Assembly (NCBI GenBank): GCA_944380885.1
Contig: CALWIZ010000004.1
Span: 1 to 64,000 of the forward strand
DNA length: 64,000 nucleotides
Direction of reading: 5' to 3'
DNA from: an uncultured Clostridia bacterium
GTDB taxonomy: Bacteria; Bacillota; Clostridia; Oscillospirales; Acutalibacteraceae
The translations under genes were made by a program, and so were the position numbers. Position 1 is the first letter of the stretch. The number at the start of each line of letters is the position of its first letter. The notes under the pieces are model-generated. The model saw only the letters and a program-made list of their open reading frames with translations, made no database searches and was not told the origin of the DNA. Shown here in pieces: positions 34,052-42,713 of the stretch.

Positions 34052-36649
34052 ATGATTTGGCACAGCACAGGCGCGGAAGAAGTACTGCGCGAGCTTGATG
34101 TTGACAGTAAAAAAGGGCTTCCTAACGGCGTTGCCGAAATGCGGCTTGAGGAATACGGAAAAAATGTAATTTCAAACCCTGATAAACCGTCATACAGCGA
34201 TAGATTTTGGGGTCAGCTTAAAGGGAAGACGGTTATTTTTCTTATAATTACCGCACTTCTTTCTTTTGTTGTTTCTCTTATGTATAAAGAGGTGAACAGC
34301 TATTCATCACTGTTAATAATTGCTATTGTTTTGATTAACGCGGCAGTCAGCGCTTATCATCTTCATTCATGTGATGAAGCGCTTGATCGAATGAAGAGTA
34401 TTTCCAACCCGTCTGTCCGTGTCCTCAGAGACGGTGTGGTAAAATCCGTCAATTCTTCGCTTCTTGTTCCCGGTGATATTATTTTGCTTGAGACAGGGGA
34501 TTATGTTCCGGCTGACGCGCGTATTATAGACAGCAATGAATTTCGCTGTAATGAGTCTTCACTTACAGGTGACGATATACCTGTCGAAAAAGACGCCGAT
34601 TCGCTACATGATGATATTACCGAAGCGGAAAACCGTTCAAATATGGTTTTTTCAGGCACGAGCGTTGTTCACGGAAGCGCAAAGGCAGTAGTAGTATCTA
34701 CCGGTCTGAATACCGAAAACGGAAGAACATCTACTATTCTTCGACAGTCTGGAGAAAAAAAGCTACCGCTTGAAAATGAGCTTGACGGAATCGGTAAAAT
34801 TATAAATATAGCGGTTCTTATTGTTTGTCTTCTGGTTTTTCTTATAGGTATGATGCAAAATTTCAACACCGGTAATTTTGCAAGCACAACGCTTAAAATG
34901 ATTGTTAATTCCGTCGCGCTCGGCGTTGCGGCAATTCCCGAGGGTCTACCGGCGATAGCGACAGTTGTCATCGCAATAGGTGTTCAGCGTATTGTAGAAG
35001 ACAAAATAACCGTTAAGGATTCTTCGGCGCTTGAGCTTCTCGGAAAGACAGATGTTATTTGCTCAGATAAGACAGGCGTGCTTACACGAAATAAAATGCA
35101 GCTTGGAAAAATTTTCGACGGAGATAGAATCACCGATTTTGAAAACGAGGCTGCTGACGAAAAAACGCTGCTTGTACTTAAGCTGGCAGCCGCATGTTCA
35201 ACCCTTCAGAATGATTCCACTGAAGACGCTATAAAAAAGGCATGTCTTGCTTACAACTCAATGTCAGAAAAAGATATTGAAGATGTTTTCCCGAAGCTCA
35301 GTATAATTCCGTTTGACTCGGCACGCAAGACAATGACGGTTATCACTATGATTAACGAAATACCTTATGCTATTGTTAAAGGTGCGCCGGAAATCGTTGT
35401 CAGGCAGTGTACAGGATGTAACATTGAAGAGATACTTAAGATTAACGATTCTTTTGCAAATGACGCATACCGGATTGTTTGTATAGCAATGCGTCCGCTT
35501 GAAACTATTCCGGCGAACCCTAATCATGAGGAAATTGAACAGGGACTTACTTTTGTTGGACTTGTGGCTCTTTCAGACCCGCCGCGTGAAACAGTTATAA
35601 GCGATATAAAAACCTGTGAAGAAGCCGGCATCCGCACAATAATGATAACGGGGGATAATCTGACAACAGCCAGTTCAGTTGCGAGGAGAATAGGAATTCT
35701 TAAAGACGGTACCAAAGCTGTTACCGGAGAAGAGCTTTCCCGTATAAGTGACGCCGAGCTTTCAGAAACAATAGAAGATTATTCTGTTTACGCGCGAGTT
35801 TCACCGTCTGATAAGCTGAGAATTGTCAGAGCTTGGCAGAATCACGGCAGTGTCATTACCATAACCGGAGACAGTGTTCAGGATGCCGACGCGCTTGCCG
35901 CGGCTGATGTAGGGTGCGCGATAGGACGTTTCGGAGCCGATGTTGCAAGGGGCAATGCGGATATTATTATCGCAAGCAACAGATTTGAGTCTATTGTCTG
36001 TGCCGTAAAGGAAAGCAGAGGCTTATTTGACAATATTAAAAAATCTGTTTTTTACCTTTTGTCATGCAATTTTGCCGAGCTTCTGACCGTTTTCGCCGGA
36101 ATGCTTATTTTTGCAGGTTCACCGCTTAATGCTGTGCAGCTTCTGTGGATTAATCTCATTACTGATTGCGCTCCGGCTGTCTCACTCAGCATGGAAAGAG
36201 CGGAAGATTCCGTAATGAAACGTAAACCCTATACTGTTTTAAACAGGTTTTTTAATGCCCGTTCTGTATTTTCGATAGCTGCACAAAGCCTGTTTATTGC
36301 TGTAATGACACTTATAGCCTTTGCTGTCGGAAGGTCGGACGGAGCAAAAACCGCACTGACAATGGCTTTTTCCGTACTTTCAATGACTCAGATATTCCAC
36401 TGCTTTAATAATAAGTTTGAGGGTTCTGTATTCAACAGAAAAATCTTTTCAAACAGGTTTCTTAACTTTTCAGTGCTTCTCGCGTTTTTTATAATTTTAT
36501 TCCTTGTCTTAACACCTGCCGGATATTTATTTGGTATGACTGTACTATCAGTAGGTCAGTTTTTCCTTTCGCTTTTGCTTTCGGTTCTTATTATACCGTT
36601 TTGCGAAATAATTAAGATTGTAAAACGACTTGTTAAAAATAATTCTTGA
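34052..36649 (+). CDS. P-type cation ATPase (Ca2+ type) with altered catalytic loops
   Basis: 865 residues with the full P2-type layout: N-terminal cation ATPase domain, A domain, M4 with PEGLP at 296-300, P and N domains (KGAPE present), and C-terminal membrane segments. Ion-site residues resemble SERCA: E297, N673 and E676 in M5, and N701, T704, D705 in M6 (WINLITD). The enzymatic motifs are changed: TGES is TGDD (172-175), DKTGT is DKTGV (D339-V343), and TGDGVNDAPAL is TGDSVQDADAL (605-615). The phosphorylated Asp339 and both magnesium Asp residues (607, 611) remain. Relatives export calcium or other cations, but this protein may cycle abnormally. GGAGG ribosome site upstream. Confidence 0.85.
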   Translation: MIWHSTGAEEVLRELDVDSKKGLPNGVAEMRLEEYGKNVISNPDKPSYSDRFWGQLKGKTVIFLIITALLSFVVSLMYKEVNSYSSLLIIAIVLINAAVSAYHLHSCDEALDRMKSISNPSVRVLRDGVVKSVNSSLLVPGDIILLETGDYVPADARIIDSNEFRCNESSLTGDDIPVEKDADSLHDDITEAENRSNMVFSGTSVVHGSAKAVVVSTGLNTENGRTSTILRQSGEKKLPLENELDGIGKIINIAVLIVCLLVFLIGMMQNFNTGNFASTTLKMIVNSVALGVAAIPEGLPAIATVVIAIGVQRIVEDKITVKDSSALELLGKTDVICSDKTGVLTRNKMQLGKIFDGDRITDFENEAADEKTLLVLKLAAACSTLQNDSTEDAIKKACLAYNSMSEKDIEDVFPKLSIIPFDSARKTMTVITMINEIPYAIVKGAPEIVVRQCTGCNIEEILKINDSFANDAYRIVCIAMRPLETIPANPNHEEIEQGLTFVGLVALSDPPRETVISDIKTCEEAGIRTIMITGDNLTTASSVARRIGILKDGTKAVTGEELSRISDAELSETIEDYSVYARVSPSDKLRIVRAWQNHGSVITITGDSVQDADALAAADVGCAIGRFGADVARGNADIIIASNRFESIVCAVKESRGLFDNIKKSVFYLLSCNFAELLTVFAGMLIFAGSPLNAVQLLWINLITDCAPAVSLSMERAEDSVMKRKPYTVLNRFFNARSVFSIAAQSLFIAVMTLIAFAVGRSDGAKTALTMAFSVLSMTQIFHCFNNKFEGSVFNRKIFSNRFLNFSVLLAFFIILFLVLTPAGYLFGMTVLSVGQFFLSLLLSVLIIPFCEIIKIVKRLVKNNS

Positions 36650-36669
36650 ATTTTTAAAGGAGCTTTCTT

Positions 36670-37137
36670 GTGGAAAAGATTGAAAGTTTTAAAATTGACC
36701 ATTTGAGACTGCTGCCGGGACTTTATGTTTCACGAAAGGATACTAAAGGTGACTGTACAGTAACAACATTCGATATGAGAATTACCGCTCCAAATCGGGA
36801 ACCTGTCATAGATATGCCGGCTTTACACACCATTGAGCATCTCGGCGCAACATATCTGCGCAACAGCGACAAAAAGGACGAAATAGTTTATTTTGGTCCC
36901 ATGGGGTGCAGGACAGGATTCTATCTGTTGATTTTCGGCAGCAGGAAACCTGAAGATATTTTTAAAACCATTATCGGAATGTGCGATTTTATTTTGAATT
37001 TTGAGGGAGAAATACCCGGCGCCTGTCCGGCTGAATGCGGGAATTTTTCGGAGCAGAATCTTGAAATGGCTAAATATTATATCCGTAAGTATAGAAAAAT
37101 TCTTTATGAAGAAAAGAGATTTGTTTATCCCAAATAA
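36670..37137 (+). CDS. luxS: S-ribosylhomocysteine lyase LuxS
   Basis: 155 residues. Zinc ligands are in LHTIEHLGATYLRN (two His) and CPAECGNFSEQN (Cys), and the catalytic Cys is in GCRTGFYL. It splits S-ribosylhomocysteine into homocysteine and the autoinducer-2 precursor. With mtnN and metK in the window it completes the activated methyl cycle apart from methionine synthase. Start is GTG 36670, seven bases after AAGGAG. Confidence 0.96.
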   Translation: MEKIESFKIDHLRLLPGLYVSRKDTKGDCTVTTFDMRITAPNREPVIDMPALHTIEHLGATYLRNSDKKDEIVYFGPMGCRTGFYLLIFGSRKPEDIFKTIIGMCDFILNFEGEIPGACPAECGNFSEQNLEMAKYYIRKYRKILYEEKRFVYPK

Positions 37138-37148
37138 TATTCAAATAT

Positions 37149-37189
37149 AACAACGGTCGCTGCGGCTTATATTTGCAGCGACCGTTGTT
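37149..37189. terminator. Bidirectional hairpin between luxS and xylB
   Basis: A perfect 15-base stem (AACAACGGTCGCTGC with its complement) around an 11-base loop between convergent genes. The flanks are AT-rich, not long T-runs, so it is likely but not textbook. Confidence 0.7.
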
Positions 37190-37199
37190 TATATAATAA

Positions 37200-38732
37200 T
37201 CAATAAATATTTTCTTTAGCACATTGCTTGTAAAACTCTTTGAGCGATGGATAGAGTGATGCGTAAAGATTATAAAGTTTGTTGTAAATAGTATTAAGAT
37301 TGCTGTCCGGAATACAACTGTCTGATGTCTTGCAGATAATATCACATGCTTCTTGTACGCTTTTGTAAATTCCACAGCAAACACCACCGAGTATCGCGGC
37401 TCCGAGTGCTGCACCTTCCGATGAAATAGTCGACTGTATTTCGCAGCCGAATATATCGGCTAACATCTGGCGCCAAAGTGCACTTGAGCCTCCTCCGCCG
37501 CAGGCAAGCATATTTTTCGTTTTTACTCCGGCGGTCTCGAATATGTCAAGGCATTCTTTTAAAGAAAATGTTACTCCTTCCATTACCGAACGCAGCATAT
37601 CGGCTTTTGTGTGCGATGCTGAAAGTCCTATAAAACCTCCCCGTGCGTGTGGGTCAAGGTGAGGACTGCGTTCGCCCATCAGGTAAGGCAGAAAGAATAG
37701 CCTGTTGCTTCCGACCGGTACTTTTGACGCTGCTTTGTCAAGCAGCGCGTAGACATTCTCGCCTGTTTTTTTTGCATCATATATTTCTTTTTCGCACAAA
37801 TTATCTTTAAACCATTTCAGCGAAAGCCCGGCTGCCTGTGTAACACCCATTATATGCCATTCACCTGGAACGGCGGAGCAAAGTGTATGTATTCTTCCTT
37901 TAGGGTCGCGGCAGAGCGCAGATGTATGAGCATATACTACACCGCTTGTACCGATTGTCACAAAACCGCGTCCGTCACGTACAACTCCCATTCCTACCGC
38001 TGCAGCGGCATTGTCCCCGGCTCCTCCCGCAACAGGAGTACCTTCCCTAAGCCCTGTTAAAGCGGCGGCTGAAGCTGTTACGGTTCCGGTTACATCAGGT
38101 GATTCGTATACCTTAGCCAAAAGTGAACGTTCGATACCGAGCAGTGAAAGAATTTCATCTGACCAGCACCGTCGCGGTACGTCGAGTAATTGCATTCCGC
38201 CGGCATCAGACACTTCTGTGGCGTATTCGCCGGTCAGCATAAAGCGTATATAATCTTTAGGAAGAAGAATATGGCGGCACTTATCATAAATTTCCGGTTC
38301 GTTGTTTCTTACCCAGAGAATTTTCGCTGCGGTAAATCCGGTAAGCGGGGGATTTGAGGTTATTGATATAATTTTTTCTTTACCTACGGTATGTTCAAGC
38401 TCATCACACTCTTTTGCGGTACGCTGGTCACACCATATTATTGCCGGTCTCAGTACATTGTTATCACTGTCAAGCATTACAAGTCCGTGCATCTGACCTG
38501 AAAGACCTATTCCGGAAATTTCAGCACCTTTTATTCCGCTTTTTTTTAATACTGCGGAAATGGTAGTTACAACAGCGTTCCACCAATCCTCAGGTCTTTG
38601 CTCTGCCCAGCCGTTTTCAGGCTGATAAAGCGGATATTCGGCAGTTTCCGATGAAATAAGCTCACCTTTTTCATTGAAAAGTACCGTTTTTGTTCCGGAT
38701 GTTCCAATATCTATACCTAACAAATAACCCAT
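37200..38732 (-). CDS. xylB: Xylulokinase
   Basis: 510 residues of the FGGY kinase family. GIDIGTSGTKTVLFNEKG at the N-terminus binds phosphate, SGQMHGLVMLD and WCDQRT are XylB signatures, and GGGGSSALWRQMLADI is the C-terminal ATP segment. It phosphorylates D-xylulose produced by XylA, encoded 71 bases upstream in the same unit. Confidence 0.95.
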   Translation of the reverse strand: MGYLLGIDIGTSGTKTVLFNEKGELISSETAEYPLYQPENGWAEQRPEDWWNAVVTTISAVLKKSGIKGAEISGIGLSGQMHGLVMLDSDNNVLRPAIIWCDQRTAKECDELEHTVGKEKIISITSNPPLTGFTAAKILWVRNNEPEIYDKCRHILLPKDYIRFMLTGEYATEVSDAGGMQLLDVPRRCWSDEILSLLGIERSLLAKVYESPDVTGTVTASAAALTGLREGTPVAGGAGDNAAAAVGMGVVRDGRGFVTIGTSGVVYAHTSALCRDPKGRIHTLCSAVPGEWHIMGVTQAAGLSLKWFKDNLCEKEIYDAKKTGENVYALLDKAASKVPVGSNRLFFLPYLMGERSPHLDPHARGGFIGLSASHTKADMLRSVMEGVTFSLKECLDIFETAGVKTKNMLACGGGGSSALWRQMLADIFGCEIQSTISSEGAALGAAILGGVCCGIYKSVQEACDIICKTSDSCIPDSNLNTIYNKLYNLYASLYPSLKEFYKQCAKENIY

Positions 38733-38803
38733 TTTGAATATCCTTTCATTTAAAACAAGTTTGCGGGCTTTTACTGTTTTCCAGCAATTTGTTCAATGGT
38801 TTT

Positions 38804-40120
38804 TTATCCGAAAATAACCGAATTAACTATGCTCTCAAGATATTCCTGTCTTCCGCTGATATTTGTTGTTATTTCGCCAAGACCGAGTGCGTAGCTTTCA
38901 AGTTCTTCAATTGAAGCGGTTTTTGCTGTAATCTTTGCACCGATTCCGCTGTTGTAGCTGCTGTAACGGTTATGAACAAATTCATCAAGTCTGCCGTCAG
39001 TAATCAGTTTATCGGCTATTTTAAGACCGAGAGCGAATGAATCCATGCCGGCTATGTAAGAATAAGCGATATCTTCAGGAGTATATGAGCCGCGGCGTGC
39101 CTTTGCGTCAAAATTGAGGCCTCCGTTTGTGAATCCGCCTGCGCGCAGAACTTCAAGCATACACATTGACGTATCATATATATTTGTGGGGAATTGGTCG
39201 GTATCCCAGCCGAGAAGCAGATCGCCCTGATTGGCGTCTATCGATCCGAAAAGTCCGTTTATGCGTGCCACCTCAAGTTCATGCTGGAAGGTATGACCGG
39301 CAAGAGTAGCGTGATTTGCTTCAATATTCAGTTTGAAATCGTTATCAAGGCCATATTTTTTAAGGAAACCTGCTACGGTTGCGGCATCAAAATCGTACTG
39401 GTGCTTTGTAGGCTCTTTCGGTTTCGGTTCAACATAAAAATCGCCGTCAAAGCCTATTGACCTGCCGTAATCTGCCGCAATGCGCATAAGATAGGCCATA
39501 TTATCCTGTTCACGTTTCATATCGGTATTCAAAAGAGTTTCGTAGCCCTCTCTGCCACCCCAGAAAACATAGCCTTTTCCTCCGAGTCTGACGGTAACTT
39601 CAATAGCTTTTTTTATCTGCGCTGCAGCAAAGGCAAAAACGTCTGCATTCGGAGATGTTCCGGCACCGTGCATATATCTCGGGTGATTGAAACAGTTAGC
39701 CGTACCCCAAAGCAGCTTTTTACCGTACTCTTTCATCAGTTTTTCAAGCAGTTCGGTGATTTTATCAAGATTTTCATTGCTTTCGGCAAGTGTGGAGCCT
39801 TCCGGAGCAATATCCCGGTCGTGAAAACAGAAATAATCTATATTAAGCTTTTCAAGAAGCTCAAAGGCGGCATAAGCTCTGTTTTCATAAATTTCCATGG
39901 GAGTTTTTCCGCCGAAGCTTTTTTCCATAGTTCCGCGCCCGAACATATCAGTTCCGTCCGCACAAAGCGTATGCCAGTAAGAAAGAGCAAATTTAAGATG
40001 CTCACGCATTGACTTTCCGGCTATTATTTCGTCCGGATTATAATATCTGAAGGCCAGTCCGGTTTTCGCTGAACTTCCTTCAAATTTAATTTTCGGTATC
40101 ATAGGAAAAAATTCTTTCAT
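38804..40120 (-). CDS. xylA: Xylose isomerase
   Basis: 438 residues, group II length. Signatures are [12 protein letters not shown] (catalytic His), [16 protein letters not shown], [18 protein letters not shown] [16 protein letters not shown], and [19 protein letters not shown] with metal-binding residues. It converts D-xylose to D-xylulose. ATG at 40118-40120 (minus strand) follows GAGGG and matches the family N-terminus; the open frame extends 12 codons further. Confidence 0.96.
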   Translation of the reverse strand: MKEFFPMIPKIKFEGSSAKTGLAFRYYNPDEIIAGKSMREHLKFALSYWHTLCADGTDMFGRGTMEKSFGGKTPMEIYENRAYAAFELLEKLNIDYFCFHDRDIAPEGSTLAESNENLDKITELLEKLMKEYGKKLLWGTANCFNHPRYMHGAGTSPNADVFAFAAAQIKKAIEVTVRLGGKGYVFWGGREGYETLLNTDMKREQDNMAYLMRIAADYGRSIGFDGDFYVEPKPKEPTKHQYDFDAATVAGFLKKYGLDNDFKLNIEANHATLAGHTFQHELEVARINGLFGSIDANQGDLLLGWDTDQFPTNIYDTSMCMLEVLRAGGFTNGGLNFDAKARRGSYTPEDIAYSYIAGMDSFALGLKIADKLITDGRLDEFVHNRYSSYNSGIGAKITAKTASIEELESYALGLGEITTNISGRQEYLESIVNSVIFG

Positions 40121-40182
40121 TCTGCATCCCTCTTTTATATTTTTGCGGAAATTCAAATTCCTTTATTATCGTAGCATTACGG

Positions 40183-40221
40183 TATAGACTTTTCACGACA
40201 AATATTATATAATATATAGAC
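40183..40221. promoter_or_regulatory. Promoter and TATAGAC direct repeats between xylA and the AraC gene
   Basis: TATAGAC occurs at 40183-40189 and 40215-40221, 32 bases apart on the same strand (three helical turns). Between and within them lies a plus-strand promoter, TAGACT at 40185-40190, 17 bases, TATAAT at 40208-40213. The repeats are candidate half-sites for the AraC-family regulator, placed to act on both divergent genes. A minus-strand promoter for xylA could not be fixed. Confidence 0.5.
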
Positions 40222-40240
40222 AAAATTTGTTTTTTGTGAG

Positions 40241-41020
40241 GTGATTTATCTGTTTTATGAATCTAAACACCCTCTTGATGCGGATTATTTCCAAATAGAG
40301 CACGGTCAGGATTTTTCTTTCCCGCCTCATATACATCACTGTTTTGAAATAATAAATGTTACAGAGGGAAAAATGACGGTGACTGTCGGCGGGAAAAGCC
40401 GTGAGCTTGTTAAAAACGCAGCTGTTCTGATTTTTCCGAATCAGGTTCACTCTCTCAAGACCGAAGAAAAAAGCAAACATACTTTATGTGTTTTTTCGGA
40501 TAAATTGGTAAATTCATTCTCAAAACAAAAAGCAGGCCTTGTACCTGAAAATAATTTTTTTATTCTGCCGGATTACCTCGCTGATATGTTTAATAATCTG
40601 GATATTAAAAGTAATTTAAGCACAGTTAAAGGCACTCTTTATTCTTTGTGCGGAGTATTCGATGATAACGCGGTTTATTATAAGCGGGACGATTCAAAAT
40701 CCGAGCAGATGATTATCAGAATTTTTGAATATGTTACGGAAAACTACCGGGAAAACTGTAACCTGAAAAAGCTCTCGGAATATTTAAGATATGATTACGC
40801 ATATATTTCGCGCATTTTCAGAAAAACTACCGGAATGAATTTCAATGCATTTATAAATCAGTACCGAATAAGCGAAGCGTGTTATCTGCTCAGTACAAGC
40901 GATAAAACTGTTTTGCAAATTGCAGAGGAATGCGGATATGATTCATTGAGAAGCTTTAACAGGAATTTCAAAGAATATACCGGAATTTCTCCGGCGCAGT
41001 ACAGAAAATCAACACAGTAG
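40241..41020 (+). CDS. AraC-family transcriptional regulator, probable xylose regulator
   Basis: About 259 residues: an N-terminal cupin-like sensing domain (IHHCFEIINVTEGKMTVTVGG) and a C-terminal pair of helix-turn-helix motifs (LKKLSEYLRYDYAYISRIF; VLQIAEECGYDSLRSFNRNF). Divergence from xylA-xylB suggests that it controls xylose use, with xylose or a product as ligand. The start is uncertain: GTG 40241 is part of the GAGGTGAT ribosome-site sequence itself, so a CTG at 40250 may be the true start. Confidence 0.8.
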   Translation: MIYLFYESKHPLDADYFQIEHGQDFSFPPHIHHCFEIINVTEGKMTVTVGGKSRELVKNAAVLIFPNQVHSLKTEEKSKHTLCVFSDKLVNSFSKQKAGLVPENNFFILPDYLADMFNNLDIKSNLSTVKGTLYSLCGVFDDNAVYYKRDDSKSEQMIIRIFEYVTENYRENCNLKKLSEYLRYDYAYISRIFRKTTGMNFNAFINQYRISEACYLLSTSDKTVLQIAEECGYDSLRSFNRNFKEYTGISPAQYRKSTQ

Positions 41021-41044
41021 TTATTCGGTTCATAATCCTTATTG

Positions 41045-41073
41045 TTGCATCAAATCGATCGGTATGGTAAAAT
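41045..41073 (+). promoter_or_regulatory. Extended -10 promoter for bcp
   Basis: TTGCAT at 41045-41050, a 17-base spacer and TAAAAT at 41068-41073 preceded by TGG. Confidence 0.7.
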
Positions 41074-41103
41074 TATATATATTTTTAAAAAAGGAGAATT
41101 AAA

Positions 41104-41562
41104 ATGCTTGAAACAGGAATGAAAGCACCGGATTTTACTTTACAGGATAAAGACGGCAAAAATGTTGCGCTTTCGGATTTTGCCGGTAAAAAAGTAATAC
41201 TGTACTTTTACCCGAAGGATAATACCCCTGGTTGCACAAGGCAGGCGCAGGCTTTCAGCACGGCTTACGAAAAATTCAAAAAAATGAATATTGAGGTCAT
41301 CGGCATAAGCAAGGACAGCACCGCCTCACATTTGAAATTCGCAGATAAATACTCACTGCCCTTTATTCTTTTGTCTGATCCTGAGCTTACGGCAATAAAG
41401 GCTTACGGCGTATGGCAGGAAAAAAAGCTTTACGGCAAGGTAAGTATGGGAGTTGTAAGAACTACTTTTGTTATCGATGAGCAGGGGAATATCGAAAAAA
41501 TTATGCCCAAGGTAAAACCGGATACTAACGCCGCAGAGCTTCTTGAATATTTCGGGGAGTGA
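41104..41562 (+). CDS. bcp: Thiol peroxidase Bcp (peroxiredoxin)
   Basis: 152 residues, AhpC/TSA fold. YFYPKDNTPGCTRQA holds the peroxidatic Cys; PGxxxxxR-type Arg is in GVVRTTFVID. The resolving Cys normally found five residues after the peroxidatic Cys is Gln-Ala here, so it looks like a 1-Cys type. It reduces peroxides with a thiol donor. GGAG ribosome site. An alcohol dehydrogenase gene follows within ten bases. Confidence 0.9.
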   Translation: MLETGMKAPDFTLQDKDGKNVALSDFAGKKVILYFYPKDNTPGCTRQAQAFSTAYEKFKKMNIEVIGISKDSTASHLKFADKYSLPFILLSDPELTAIKAYGVWQEKKLYGKVSMGVVRTTFVIDEQGNIEKIMPKVKPDTNAAELLEYFGE

Positions 41563-41571
41563 GTGCTTTTT

Positions 41572-42606
41572 ATGCTTGCGTATACTTATATTGAAAAAGG
41601 GCTTTTTGAACTTAAAGATAAGCCGAAGCCTGAAATAACCTATGAAAAAGACGCCATAGTGCGTGTTACGCTTGCGAGCATCTGCACAAGTGATATACAC
41701 ATCAAACACGGTTCTGTGCCGCGCGCCGTACCGGGGATTACGGTAGGGCATGAAATGGTCGGGGTGGTGGAGGAAACCGGAAACGCCGTGACAAAGGTGA
41801 AACCGGGTGACCGGGTTACCGTTAATGTCGAGACATTCTGCGGAGAATGCTTTTTCTGCAAGCACGGATATGTAAATAACTGTACCGATAAAAACGGCGG
41901 ATGGGCGCTGGGCTGCCGCATAGACGGGGGACAGGCGGAGTATGTCCGCGTGCCGCTTGCCGATAACGGTCTTGATATTATTCCGGATAGCGTGACCGAT
42001 GAACAAGCGCTTTTTACCGGAGATATTCTGTCAACCGGTTTTTGGGCAACGCGCATTTCCGAAATAAGTACGGAGGATTCCGTTCTTATAATTGGGGCGG
42101 GACCGACAGGACTTTGTACTCTTGCCTGCGCCGCACTTAAAAATCCGAAGAAAATTATTGTATGCGAGAAAGATAAATTCCGCCGTGATTTTGTAAACAG
42201 GCATTATCCTTTCGCCGTTACCGTAACGCCGGAGAACATTTCTCAATATGTAAAGTCAAACTGTCCTAACGGCGGCGCGGACAGGGTAATTGAGGCTGCC
42301 GGAGCAGAAGATACATTCCGTCTTGCGTGGGAGTGCGCCAGACCTAATGCCATTGTAACGGTGGTCGCGCTTTACGAGAATCCGCAGATTCTGCCGCTGC
42401 CCGAGATGTACGGTAAAAATCTTACCTTCAAGACCGGCGGGGTGGACGGCTGCGACTGCGCCGAAATTCTTTCACTGATAGAACAGGGAAAAATCGACAC
42501 AACACCGCTTTTAACCCACATATTCGCACTTAAAGACATAGATGAAGCCTACAAGCTTTTTGAGGAAAAGCGGGACGGCGTTATAAAAGTGGCTGTAAAA
42601 CCTTAA
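41572..42606 (+). CDS. Zinc-dependent medium-chain alcohol dehydrogenase
   Basis: 344 residues. Catalytic zinc segment SICTSDIHIKHG and GHEMVGVVEE, structural zinc loop CGECFFCKHGYVNNC, and a Rossmann nucleotide site near VLIIGAGPTGLCTLA. Substrate cannot be fixed; secondary alcohols or polyols such as xylitol or butanediol are possible given the xylose genes nearby. ATG 41572 after GGGGAG is preferred to an upstream GTG. Ends at a strong hairpin. Confidence 0.85.
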   Translation: MLAYTYIEKGLFELKDKPKPEITYEKDAIVRVTLASICTSDIHIKHGSVPRAVPGITVGHEMVGVVEETGNAVTKVKPGDRVTVNVETFCGECFFCKHGYVNNCTDKNGGWALGCRIDGGQAEYVRVPLADNGLDIIPDSVTDEQALFTGDILSTGFWATRISEISTEDSVLIIGAGPTGLCTLACAALKNPKKIIVCEKDKFRRDFVNRHYPFAVTVTPENISQYVKSNCPNGGADRVIEAAGAEDTFRLAWECARPNAIVTVVALYENPQILPLPEMYGKNLTFKTGGVDGCDCAEILSLIEQGKIDTTPLLTHIFALKDIDEAYKLFEEKRDGVIKVAVKP

Positions 42607-42650
42607 TTATTATTGTTTTTCCCGGGAAAACTTTTAGATATATTATAAGA

Positions 42651-42684
42651 AAGAGTGGTATTGTAATTTGCAATACCACTCTTT
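42651..42684. terminator. Bidirectional hairpin between adh and fhs
   Basis: A perfect 14-base stem, AAAGAGTGGTATTG with its complement around a 6-base loop, between convergent genes. It should also end the long purine operon transcript. Confidence 0.8.
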
Positions 42685-42713
42685 ATAAGTTTCGCAATAT
42701 AGGATGCTTGCTA

